From Prochlorococcus sp. AG-311-J23 (GTDB taxonomy: Bacteria; Cyanobacteriota; Cyanobacteriia; PCC-6307; Cyanobiaceae), in contig QBVL01000004.1 in the NCBI GenBank assembly GCA_003284375.1, positions 1 to 64,000 on the forward strand: a stretch of 64,000 nt of DNA, in the 5' to 3' direction. Each line of letters starts with the position of its first letter. The first letter of the stretch is position 1. Shown piece by piece: positions 11,336-19,461 of this stretch. Both the position numbers and the translations under genes were made by a program. The notes beneath the pieces are model-generated. The model had not been told where the DNA came from and did not search any database. It saw only the letters and a program-made list of their open reading frames with translations.

Positions 11336-12391
11336 ATGTCAAAGAAATACGAAAAACTTAAGCCCTACTTAAAAAAAATAGGTAGTGGTGAGTTCACAGG
11401 AAAAAGCCTGAATCGTGAAGAATCTGCTGAAGCAACAAAATTAATCCTTAGAGAAGAAGCTAGTCCAGCACAAATTGGTGCTTTTATGATTGCACATAGA
11501 ATTAGACGTCCTGAGCCACAAGAATTAGCAGGCATGATTGATGCCTATCTAGAAATAGGACCTAAAATACATTCACCAAAAACTCATCGACACCCAATAT
11601 TTTTTGGAAGTCCTTTTGATGGAAGGACTAAAACTGCGCCAATATATCCTCTAACAACTTTACTCTTATTAAGTCAAAAGCAACCTGTCATTCTTCATGG
11701 TGGCTCGCGAATGCCAGTAAAATATGGAGTGACTCATAATGAACTTTTTCAAGCCTTAGGAATAAATTTAGGAGGTTTGTCTGTAAAAGAACTGCAAAAA
11801 TTTTTCAATCATAATGAACTTGCCTTAATCAATCAGCCAGATCATTTCCCATTAGCTGAAAATCTTATTCCTTACAGAGACCAAATAGGTAAGCGACCAC
11901 CTGTAGCAAGTATGGAATTAATCTGGACATGTCATCAAGGAGATCATCTACATATAAGTGGTTATGTACATTCTCCTACGGAAGAAAGACATTGGAAGAC
12001 ATTAGATCTTCTGGGTGAAAAGAATATTGTTACAGTCAAAGGCTTAGAAGGTGGCATAGATCTTTCAATAAGTCGTTCATCAACAATTGGTCAGTACAAA
12101 AATAAACGTGGAACTAGAACAGTTTTTCATCCCAAAAACTATGAATGCTTAGGACAAGATATTGAATGGAACAGCATCGAAGAATGGCAGAGATTTGCTT
12201 TACAAGCTCTTAATGGCAAAGGTCCTTTAACTAAAGCATTAGAATGGAACGCGGGTATCTACTTTTTTTATGCTGGCTTAAGTTCTGATGTAAAAGAAGG
12301 AATTAATAAAGCAAAAGAAGTAATCAATTCAGGATTTGCTTTCAAGTACTTAGAAAAATTAATTAATTGGAGACAAGAAAATATTAATTAG
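11336..12391 (+). CDS. TrpD-like phosphoribosyltransferase-family protein
   Basis: A 351-residue protein with the two-domain fold of anthranilate phosphoribosyltransferase: a helical N-terminal domain (EEASPAQIGAFMIAHRIR, residues about 40-60) and a glycosyltransferase-family-3 core. The PRPP signatures of genuine TrpD are altered. The usual GTGGD is replaced by a stretch around FFGSPFDGRTK, and KHGNR by HGGSRMP. It therefore resembles the TrpD2/YbiB group, whose E. coli member binds nucleic acid, rather than the tryptophan enzyme. No other trp genes are adjacent. Activity unknown. Confidence 0.8.
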   Translation: MSKKYEKLKPYLKKIGSGEFTGKSLNREESAEATKLILREEASPAQIGAFMIAHRIRRPEPQELAGMIDAYLEIGPKIHSPKTHRHPIFFGSPFDGRTKTAPIYPLTTLLLLSQKQPVILHGGSRMPVKYGVTHNELFQALGINLGGLSVKELQKFFNHNELALINQPDHFPLAENLIPYRDQIGKRPPVASMELIWTCHQGDHLHISGYVHSPTEERHWKTLDLLGEKNIVTVKGLEGGIDLSISRSSTIGQYKNKRGTRTVFHPKNYECLGQDIEWNSIEEWQRFALQALNGKGPLTKALEWNAGIYFFYAGLSSDVKEGINKAKEVINSGFAFKYLEKLINWRQENIN

Positions 12392-12413
12392 TAAGAACTA
12401 TTTAAAAATAAAT

Positions 12414-12908
12414 TTAATACAAAGTTTTTTCCATTAAATAACGAGAAAAATAAACACCCCCTATTTTAATTTCCTCAGGAGCAATAATTGTCCATCCATG
12501 ACGTAAAAGCAGTTGATAACTATATAAGCTTGCTTCGGTTTTTAAAGTTATTGGTCTATCTTTAAGAGTATCTTCCTCAATTTGATTTAAAAGAGCCGTA
12601 GCATGGCCCTGCCGTGACGAACGCCCTCGGCAATAAAGCAATGCCAAACGATTATGGGGATATCTCAAAGCAAATGCTTCAATCGTTTTATTAATACAAC
12701 TCACCCATCCCACTCCTTGCATCATAGGTTTATCTAAAATCCCAGGAAGATAAGCTAAAGCTGACCACGCTTCAATCTGATCTTGGCTGTATAAGGATTT
12801 ATCGCAAGTTCTAATAGCATCTTCATAAACTTCTCTGAGAGCCATTTCATCAGAACTCTCACAAGGTCGTAAATATCGATTTAGACTGTTTTTATTAATT
12901 GATACCAA
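12414..12908 (-). CDS. GNAT-family N-acetyltransferase
   Basis: A 164-residue protein with GNAT features: an N-terminal strand RYLRPCESSDE, and the acyl-CoA pyrophosphate-binding loop RGRSSRQGHATALL around residues 95-110, followed by a C-terminal LLRHGW strand. The substrate is not predictable. The reading frame starts at a TTG at 12908; no in-frame ATG precedes the family's first strand, so a TTG start is likely. It diverges from the MFS transporter, with only 46 bases between the two starts. Confidence 0.82.
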   Translation of the reverse strand: MVSINKNSLNRYLRPCESSDEMALREVYEDAIRTCDKSLYSQDQIEAWSALAYLPGILDKPMMQGVGWVSCINKTIEAFALRYPHNRLALLYCRGRSSRQGHATALLNQIEEDTLKDRPITLKTEASLYSYQLLLRHGWTIIAPEEIKIGGVYFSRYLMEKTLY

Positions 12909-12954
12909 GTTCTCTGACAGTATGAGAAGGTGAATAAATTATGAACTATTTGCT

Positions 12955-14199
12955 TTGAGAAGGCTAAAAATTCCCACACTTTTAGGAGCTTTCATAACAC
13001 TTCTAGATGATCGATTAGGCGAAACCATTGTTTTGCCTTTATTACCTTTTTTATTAGAACAATTCACGACAAGCGCCACGACTCTTGGTTTTTTAACTGG
13101 AACTTATGCAATATCTCAGTTTGCTGCTGCCCCACTAATTGGAGCTATGAGTGATCGTTTCGGTCGTAAGCCAATCATGATCACATGTGTATCTGGTTCA
13201 GTAATAGGAATATGTCTATTTGCATTAACTGTAAGTCTGAATTGGGATAATTATTTACCTTTATGGGCCTCAACTTTACCTTTATCTTTACTATTTTTAG
13301 CCAGAATTATTGATGGTATAAGTGGCGGTACTGCAGCTACTGCTACTACAATTCTTGCAGATATATCAACTCCCGAAAATCGCGCAAAAACCTTTGGTTT
13401 AATTGGAGTTGCGTTTGGTTTAGGTTTTATTCTTGGTCCAGGATTAGGAACAGCTCTTGCTAAATTTAGTGTTACTTTACCAGTATGGGTGGCAAGCGGA
13501 TTTGCAATATTTAATCTTATTTTTGTAATTTGGTTTCTACCGGAAACACTGCCCAAAAATAAAAGAAATTTACTACCAAGAAAAAGAGATTTGAATCCAA
13601 TTACTCAGCTGATAATTGTATTCAAAAACCCATTAGCTAGAAGACTTTGCTTGTCATTTTTTGTTTTCTTTATGGCATTTAATGGCTTTACAGCTGTTTT
13701 AGTCCTTTATTTAAAAGAAAAATTTGGATGGAGTCCTGAATTATGTAGTGCTGCTTTTATTGTCGTTGGAGTTATCGCGATGATTGTTCAAGGAGGCCTA
13801 ATTGGTCCTCTTGTAAAAAGATTTGGCGAGTCGAGATTAACTTTTGCTGGTATTGGCTTTGTAATGACAGGATGTATTCTTTTAACGCTTGCAAATATAG
13901 ACACGTCAATTCCTCTTGTATTTTCTGGCGTCGCAATACTTGCAATGGGAACTGGACTAGTAACTCCCAGTTTAAGGGCATTAATTTCAAGAAGACTTAG
14001 TTCTATAGGTCAAGGAGCAGTATTAGGAAATCTGCAGGGTTTACAAAGTCTGGGAACTTTTCTTGGAGCAATAGCAGCGGGACGCTCTTATGATCTTTTA
14101 GGTCCAAGAAGTCCATTCTTTGGAACAATATTGCTTCTACTATTTGTTATGTTTCTAATTTCAGGAAAAAGTCTTACCAAGCAAAAAGTAATCTCCTAG
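12955..14199 (+). CDS. MFS transporter (drug:H+ antiporter / TetA-like)
   Basis: A 414-residue major facilitator with about 12 hydrophobic segments. The loop 2-3 signature GAMSDRFGRKPIM (around residue 64-76) and the loop near GIAxG-type GISGGTAATATTILAD resemble TetA-like proton antiporters. The substrate is unknown. The start appears to be TTG at 12955: the ATG at 12941 is in another frame and stops after five codons, and the open frame begins only at 12934. It diverges from a GNAT acetyltransferase, a combination often seen in small-molecule resistance, which is inference here. Confidence 0.88.
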   Translation: MRRLKIPTLLGAFITLLDDRLGETIVLPLLPFLLEQFTTSATTLGFLTGTYAISQFAAAPLIGAMSDRFGRKPIMITCVSGSVIGICLFALTVSLNWDNYLPLWASTLPLSLLFLARIIDGISGGTAATATTILADISTPENRAKTFGLIGVAFGLGFILGPGLGTALAKFSVTLPVWVASGFAIFNLIFVIWFLPETLPKNKRNLLPRKRDLNPITQLIIVFKNPLARRLCLSFFVFFMAFNGFTAVLVLYLKEKFGWSPELCSAAFIVVGVIAMIVQGGLIGPLVKRFGESRLTFAGIGFVMTGCILLTLANIDTSIPLVFSGVAILAMGTGLVTPSLRALISRRLSSIGQGAVLGNLQGLQSLGTFLGAIAAGRSYDLLGPRSPFFGTILLLLFVMFLISGKSLTKQKVIS

Positions 14200-14259
14200 A
14201 CTGATAGATGATCAAGATATTAAACTAATAATTATAAATTGAATAAATTGGCTATAGAT

Positions 14260-16389
14260 ATGACTAGTCCGAAAATCAATAATGAAACTTATATTAATCG
14301 TGAACTCAGTTGGATAGATTTTAACAAACGTGTTTTAGAACTTGCTATAGAAGAGGAAACTCCACTACTAGAAAAAATTAAATTTAGCTCAATTTTTAGC
14401 AATAATTTAGACGAATTTTTTATGGTCAGAGTTGCTTCATTAAAATCACAAGTAGAAGGTGGAATTTCAAAAAGAAGCCAAGATGGAAAATCACCTGAAG
14501 AACAACTTATTGAAATTCGAAATTATTTAGACCCTATTTTAAAGATGCAGCAATATAAAACAAAACAATATATAGAAGAAGACTTTAAAAAAGAGAATAT
14601 ATTTATTCTTAAATATAAAGAATTAAATGAAAGACAAAAAATTTGGATAGATAATTATTTTACAACTGCAATTTTTCCAATACTTACGCCCTTAGCAGTT
14701 GACCCTTCTCATCCATTCCCGTTTATAAGTAATCTTAGTTTAAATTTAGCTGCAATTATCGTCGATAGTGAATCAGATAAAGAACAATTTACCCGAATAA
14801 AAATTCCTGGCGAGAGTATTTCCAGATTTATAAGTATTCCAGTTGAACTACATGATAATGAATCAACAAAATATACAGGAATTGCGATTGAGCAAATCAT
14901 TGCAAATAATCTATCCATACTTTTTCCTGGGATGAGTGTTAAAGAATATTCGTTCTTTCGCGTTACAAGAGATGCTGATCTAGAGCTTCGAGACCTTGAA
15001 GCCGATGATTTAATGAGTGCACTAGAAGAAGGTTTACGGAAACGCCGCAAAGGAGGTGAAGTTGTCAGGCTAGAAGTTTCTAACCATACGCCAAAAGTAA
15101 TTCTTGATCTTTTACAAGAAGGGATGAATATTGACAAAGAAAACTTATATCAAATTGAGGGATTTCTAGCATTAGATGAATTAATAGAATTAACAACTTT
15201 CAATCTTCCTAAATTAAAATTTAAAGAGCATCAAGGCGTTACTCATAATTCACTCAAAAATAGTCAGTTGAGAGAACAAGAAGAATTAGATACTCGAAAT
15301 AAAAGCAATTTTAAAAGTATATTCTCAATTATTCGCCGTAGTGATTTAATAGTCCATCACCCATACAATCTATTCTCCACATCAGTCGAAGAGTTTATTA
15401 ATCAAGCTGCGGAAGATAAGCAAGTCATGGGAATCAAAATGACCTTATATAGAATATCTAAAGACTCTTTAATTATTGATGCACTAATAAGAGCTGCTGA
15501 GAAAGGAAAACAAGTCATGGCTCTAGTTGAACTAAAAGCAAGATTTGATGAAGATAACAATATCCAATGGGCAAAACAATTAGAGCAAGCTGGAGTTCAT
15601 GTTGTCTATGGAGTCATTGGACTTAAAACTCATACAAAAATCGCATTGATTATAAGAAAAGAAAAAAACAGATTAAGAACATACTTTCATATTGGAACTG
15701 GTAATTATAATTCGAAAACGTCTAAAACATATACAGATTTTGGCTTGCTGTCTTGTCAACCTGAACTTGGTCAAGATCTAATTGAACTATTTAATTATCT
15801 GACTGGATTTGCTAAGCAAAAATCCTACAGAAAATTGTTAGTTGCACCAGTAACTCTTAGAAGTGGGATAGAAAAGCTAATAAGAAGAGAAATCAATTAT
15901 GCAAAAAATGGCTTACCAGCCAAGATAATAGCCAAAATGAACTCCTTAGTTGATCCAGAAATCATAAAATTACTTTATCTAGCATCACAAGAAGGAGTAA
16001 AAATTGAACTTATAATTAGAGGAATGTGCTGCCTATATCCTCAGAAAAAAGGGTTAAGCGAAAATATAAAAGTAACCAGCATTATTGGTAGGTTTTTAGA
16101 GCATTCAAGAATCTTTTGGTTTAATAACGATGGAGATGCAGAAGTATTTATTGGGAGTGCAGATTGGATGAGGCGTAATTTAGACAGAAGAGTTGAAGCA
16201 GTTACACCTATTGAAGAGCATAAGATTAAAAAAGAAATTAAACATTTATTAGATTCTTATTTAGAGGCAAATAAAGACTCTTGGAACATGCAAAGTGATG
16301 GTAGCTATACCAAAAGTCAAATTTTGAAGGATAAGAAAAAATATATTCAAGAAAAAATTATTAAGCTATACAAAAAAGAAGAAAATTAA
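14260..16389 (+). CDS. ppk1: Polyphosphate kinase 1
   Basis: Polymerises the gamma-phosphate of ATP into polyphosphate, a phosphate and energy store. N-terminal domain begins ETYINRELSWIDFN and includes SNNLDEFFMVR. The phosphorylated histidine is His458 (KTHTK) and the second catalytic histidine is His477 (HIGTGNYN), spaced 19 residues apart exactly as in E. coli PPK1. I choose the ATG at 14260 (709 residues); an in-frame TTG at 14239 is an alternative. The N-terminal extension before ETYINRELSW is short and variable. Confidence 0.96.
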   Translation: MTSPKINNETYINRELSWIDFNKRVLELAIEEETPLLEKIKFSSIFSNNLDEFFMVRVASLKSQVEGGISKRSQDGKSPEEQLIEIRNYLDPILKMQQYKTKQYIEEDFKKENIFILKYKELNERQKIWIDNYFTTAIFPILTPLAVDPSHPFPFISNLSLNLAAIIVDSESDKEQFTRIKIPGESISRFISIPVELHDNESTKYTGIAIEQIIANNLSILFPGMSVKEYSFFRVTRDADLELRDLEADDLMSALEEGLRKRRKGGEVVRLEVSNHTPKVILDLLQEGMNIDKENLYQIEGFLALDELIELTTFNLPKLKFKEHQGVTHNSLKNSQLREQEELDTRNKSNFKSIFSIIRRSDLIVHHPYNLFSTSVEEFINQAAEDKQVMGIKMTLYRISKDSLIIDALIRAAEKGKQVMALVELKARFDEDNNIQWAKQLEQAGVHVVYGVIGLKTHTKIALIIRKEKNRLRTYFHIGTGNYNSKTSKTYTDFGLLSCQPELGQDLIELFNYLTGFAKQKSYRKLLVAPVTLRSGIEKLIRREINYAKNGLPAKIIAKMNSLVDPEIIKLLYLASQEGVKIELIIRGMCCLYPQKKGLSENIKVTSIIGRFLEHSRIFWFNNDGDAEVFIGSADWMRRNLDRRVEAVTPIEEHKIKKEIKHLLDSYLEANKDSWNMQSDGSYTKSQILKDKKKYIQEKIIKLYKKEEN

Positions 16390-16545
16390 TAAATTCAAAG
16401 TTATTTGAAAAACCTTTAATCTGTTTTCTTTTGATGTGCTTTATACCTAATTAAGCAAAAAGTCATAAATTTTTCGTTTCAATTAGTCAACTTCTGCTTA
16501 TAAGTGCTAACTTCTTTATAAATCTAATTTCAAGAGGCCAGGGTG

Positions 16546-17568
16546 ATGGGGATCCCGCTGGAATCTGCCAAGGAAATTTCTGATGTCTCATCAGGAACAT
16601 CTAAATTGGCAAGAACACGTCAAAAACTATCTGCATCAACTGTAAGTAGTCAAAAATCTCGAAGTACTCGAAGACAAAGCAATCGTCTAGCTACTGATGC
16701 GATAGGTTTTTATCTCACAAGTATTGGCAGAGTCCCACTCTTGACTCCTGCAGAAGAAATTGAGCTTGCTCATCATGTGCAACAAATGAAAGATTTGTTG
16801 AGCCTTCCTCTTGAACAACGCACTACCCGTCAGAAACACAAAATAAAAATGGGTAAGCGTGCACGAGATCGCATGATGGCTGCAAATCTGAGACTTGTTG
16901 TGAGTGTTGCAAAAAAATATCAAAACCAAGGTCTCGAATTACTCGATTTAGTTCAAGAAGGTGCCATTGGATTAGAAAGAGCTGTTGATAAATTTGATCC
17001 TGCAATGGGTTATAAATTCTCAACCTATGCATACTGGTGGATAAGACAAGGCATGACTCGTGCCATTGATAACAGTGCTAGAACTATTCGGCTTCCAATA
17101 CATATAAGCGAAAAACTTTCAAAAATGCGCCGCATTTCGCGTGAATTATCTCATCGATTTGGTAGGCAACCAAATAGACTAGAATTGGCAAACGCGATGG
17201 GAATTGAACCTCAAGATCTAGAGGATCTAGTATCGCAAAGCGCGCCATGTGCTTCTCTTGATGCTCATGCAAGAGGCGAAGAAGATCGTAGTACTCTTGG
17301 AGAACTAATTCCAGACCCAAATTCTGATGAGCCCATGGCAGGGATGGACAGAAGTATACAAAAAGAACACCTTGTAGGATGGTTGTCTCAATTAAATGAG
17401 AGAGAGCAAAAAATCATGAGACTTCGCTTTGGTCTTGATGGAGAAGAACCACTTACTCTTGCTGAAATTGGAAGACAAATAAATGTTTCGAGAGAGCGTG
17501 TAAGACAACTTGAGGCAAAAGCAATTTTAAAATTGAGAGTAATGACTACTCATCAAAATGCTGCCTAG
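16546..17568 (+). CDS. RNA polymerase sigma factor, sigma-70 family group 2
   Basis: A primary-like sigma factor of about 340 residues that lacks the long region 1.1 of RpoD, so most likely a non-essential group 2 sigma of the cyanobacterial SigB-SigE type. Regions visible: 1.2 (DAIGFYLTSIGRVPLLTPAEE), 2 (NLRLVVSVAKKYQNQGLELLDLVQEG, YKFSTYAYWWIRQ), 3 and 4.2 with the helix-turn-helix LTLAEIGRQINVSRERVRQ. A GTG at 16543 directly precedes the ATG at 16546; an AGAGG ribosome site lies just upstream. The gene ends three bases before the phytol-kinase-like start. Confidence 0.93.
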   Translation: MGIPLESAKEISDVSSGTSKLARTRQKLSASTVSSQKSRSTRRQSNRLATDAIGFYLTSIGRVPLLTPAEEIELAHHVQQMKDLLSLPLEQRTTRQKHKIKMGKRARDRMMAANLRLVVSVAKKYQNQGLELLDLVQEGAIGLERAVDKFDPAMGYKFSTYAYWWIRQGMTRAIDNSARTIRLPIHISEKLSKMRRISRELSHRFGRQPNRLELANAMGIEPQDLEDLVSQSAPCASLDAHARGEEDRSTLGELIPDPNSDEPMAGMDRSIQKEHLVGWLSQLNEREQKIMRLRFGLDGEEPLTLAEIGRQINVSRERVRQLEAKAILKLRVMTTHQNAA

Positions 17569-17571
17569 ACA

Positions 17572-18225
17572 TTGTCTATTCAAATAGCTGTTTTTGTAAT
17601 TGCTTTATGGATAATTATAATTTTATTGATTGCATTTTTATGTAAGAGATATTTTCCTAAAAAAGAAGAATTAAGTAGAAAAATCATTCATATCGGAACA
17701 GGACCCGTAATTCTTTTAGCCTGGTTATTTGATATTCCAAGAAATATAGCTTTTTTATCTGCGTTATTTATTACCGTAGCCTTAGGTGTTAATTATCAAT
17801 ATCGTTTATTACCTGCCATTGAAGATATAGAAAGAAAAAGTTTTGGAACAATTGCATATGGTATCAGTATCACAATTTTACTTTTACTTTTCTGGCCTAA
17901 CTATGCATCATCTGTTTCGATAGGAGTCCTATCAATGGCATTTGGTGATGGATTAGCAGGTTTAATCGGAAGATCTATTAACTCACCAAAATGGTCAGTA
18001 TTGGGTCAAACAAAATCAATTGTTGGAACATTAACAATGGGATCAGTAGTAGCAATAACAACTTCTATTATCTCTTCAACTAATAATTTAGGCATACAGC
18101 CACTAGAGATTTTAGTCATCTCACTGATAGCAACTTTTTTAGAGCAAATAAGTCCTTGGGGAATTGACAATCTAACTGTTCCTATTGGAGTAACTTGTAT
18201 AGGAATATGGCTAGTAGGAATATAA
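17572..18225 (+). CDS. Phytol/dolichol kinase-family membrane protein
   Basis: A 217-residue integral membrane protein with six or seven hydrophobic segments. It belongs to the CTP-dependent prenol kinase family (VTE5/VTE6, dolichol kinase). Diagnostic motifs are RKIIHIGTG near residue 36-45 and FGDGLAGLIGR with TKSIVGT about 20 residues later. In cyanobacteria such enzymes salvage phytol released from chlorophyll for tocopherol or quinones; that role is inferred. The start is TTG at 17572, three bases after the sigma-factor stop, so the two are probably cotranscribed. Confidence 0.82.
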   Translation: MSIQIAVFVIALWIIIILLIAFLCKRYFPKKEELSRKIIHIGTGPVILLAWLFDIPRNIAFLSALFITVALGVNYQYRLLPAIEDIERKSFGTIAYGISITILLLLFWPNYASSVSIGVLSMAFGDGLAGLIGRSINSPKWSVLGQTKSIVGTLTMGSVVAITTSIISSTNNLGIQPLEILVISLIATFLEQISPWGIDNLTVPIGVTCIGIWLVGI

Positions 18226-18239
18226 AAAACGAACTAAAT

Positions 18240-19310
18240 TTATTTGACCGATTCAGCTAGTTCCTCTAATAAAATTTCAGTTGTAGAAAAGTTTATGCAT
18301 GCATCCGTAACACTTTGCCCATAGGTAAGTTTTGTCAAATCTGAATTTAATTTCTGATTACCCTCAACAAGATGGCTTTCAAGCATTACACCCATTAAAT
18401 TCTTTGATCCACCTTTTATCTGTGATGCTACATCTCTTAAAACTTCTGATTGTCTACGAAAATCTTTGTTGGAATTACCATGACTACAATCAACCATAAC
18501 TTTTTCAGGCATCTTGAATTGTTTTAATTCATCTGCAATTAAATTAATTGCATCGTGATGGTAATTAGTTCCATTCTTACCACCTCTGAGAACAAGATGA
18601 CCATTTGGATTACCTGTAGTACTCACTATTGAAGCGTGACCATCGTTATTAATTCCTAAAAAATGATGAGGTTTTGAAGCCGCTTGCATTGCATTAATCG
18701 CTATCGTAGCTGTCCCGTCAGTACCATTCTTATAACCAACCGGCATTGATAATCCAGACGCCATTTCACGATGAGTCTGACTCTCTGTCGTTCTTGCTCC
18801 AATAGCAGTCCAACTGATTAAATCAGCAATATATTGAGGCACCACTGGATCAAGTAATTCAGTTGCTGCAGGCATCTCTTTTTTGGCTAAATCAAGTAAT
18901 AAACCTCTTGCCTTTCTTAAACCAGTATTAATATCGTAAGAATTATCAAGATGAGGATCATTAATAAGTCCCTTCCAGCCAACAGTTGTGCGTGGTTTCT
19001 CAAAATAAACACGCATAACAATCTCTAGCTTTTGACTATATTTCTCCCTCAATGGGGCTAAGCGATCTGCATATTCAATAGCGGCATCAACATCATGAAC
19101 CGAACATGGGCCAACAATCACCAAAATTCTCGGATCATTACCATGAAGAATTGATTGAATCTTGTTTCGAGTAGTAGAGACAACTCCAGAGGCTGCCTTA
19201 TCTAAAGGCAAATCTCTATGAATTAATGCTGGTGACATTAGTGGACGAGTCTCGACTACATTTAGGTCAGAGGTGCTATCCACCATTGAAAAATATGATG
19301 AGGTGGACAT
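18240..19310 (-). CDS. aroG: 3-deoxy-7-phosphoheptulonate synthase, class I
   Basis: Condenses phosphoenolpyruvate and erythrose 4-phosphate in the first shikimate step. The 356 residues show class I-alpha (AroF/G/H) motifs: VIVGPCSVHD-type (here LVIVGPCSVHD), MRVYFEKPRTTVGWKG, GARTTESQTHREMASG and VDCSHGNSNK. Which aromatic amino acid inhibits it cannot be read with confidence. It lies tail-to-tail with the phytol-kinase-like gene, 14 bases apart. aroE, a later shikimate gene, is 9.5 kb to the right. Confidence 0.94.
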   Translation of the reverse strand: MSTSSYFSMVDSTSDLNVVETRPLMSPALIHRDLPLDKAASGVVSTTRNKIQSILHGNDPRILVIVGPCSVHDVDAAIEYADRLAPLREKYSQKLEIVMRVYFEKPRTTVGWKGLINDPHLDNSYDINTGLRKARGLLLDLAKKEMPAATELLDPVVPQYIADLISWTAIGARTTESQTHREMASGLSMPVGYKNGTDGTATIAINAMQAASKPHHFLGINNDGHASIVSTTGNPNGHLVLRGGKNGTNYHHDAINLIADELKQFKMPEKVMVDCSHGNSNKDFRRQSEVLRDVASQIKGGSKNLMGVMLESHLVEGNQKLNSDLTKLTYGQSVTDACINFSTTEILLEELAESVK

Positions 19311-19461
19311 TTAAAGCGTGATCATAGATATAAGATTAGAGAAGTATCAGTCATAGGGGGTAATAAGTTGCATTATCTGAATGTTTGTTCAAGAAACATG
19401 CCGTAGTAAACAATGAAAACAAAAGTCCCTCACTCAAATACACTCTCTGTTGAGATTTAAA

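Noticed and set aside
12941-12958. ATG just before the MFS gene as its start
   Set aside because: It is out of frame and meets TGA after five codons.
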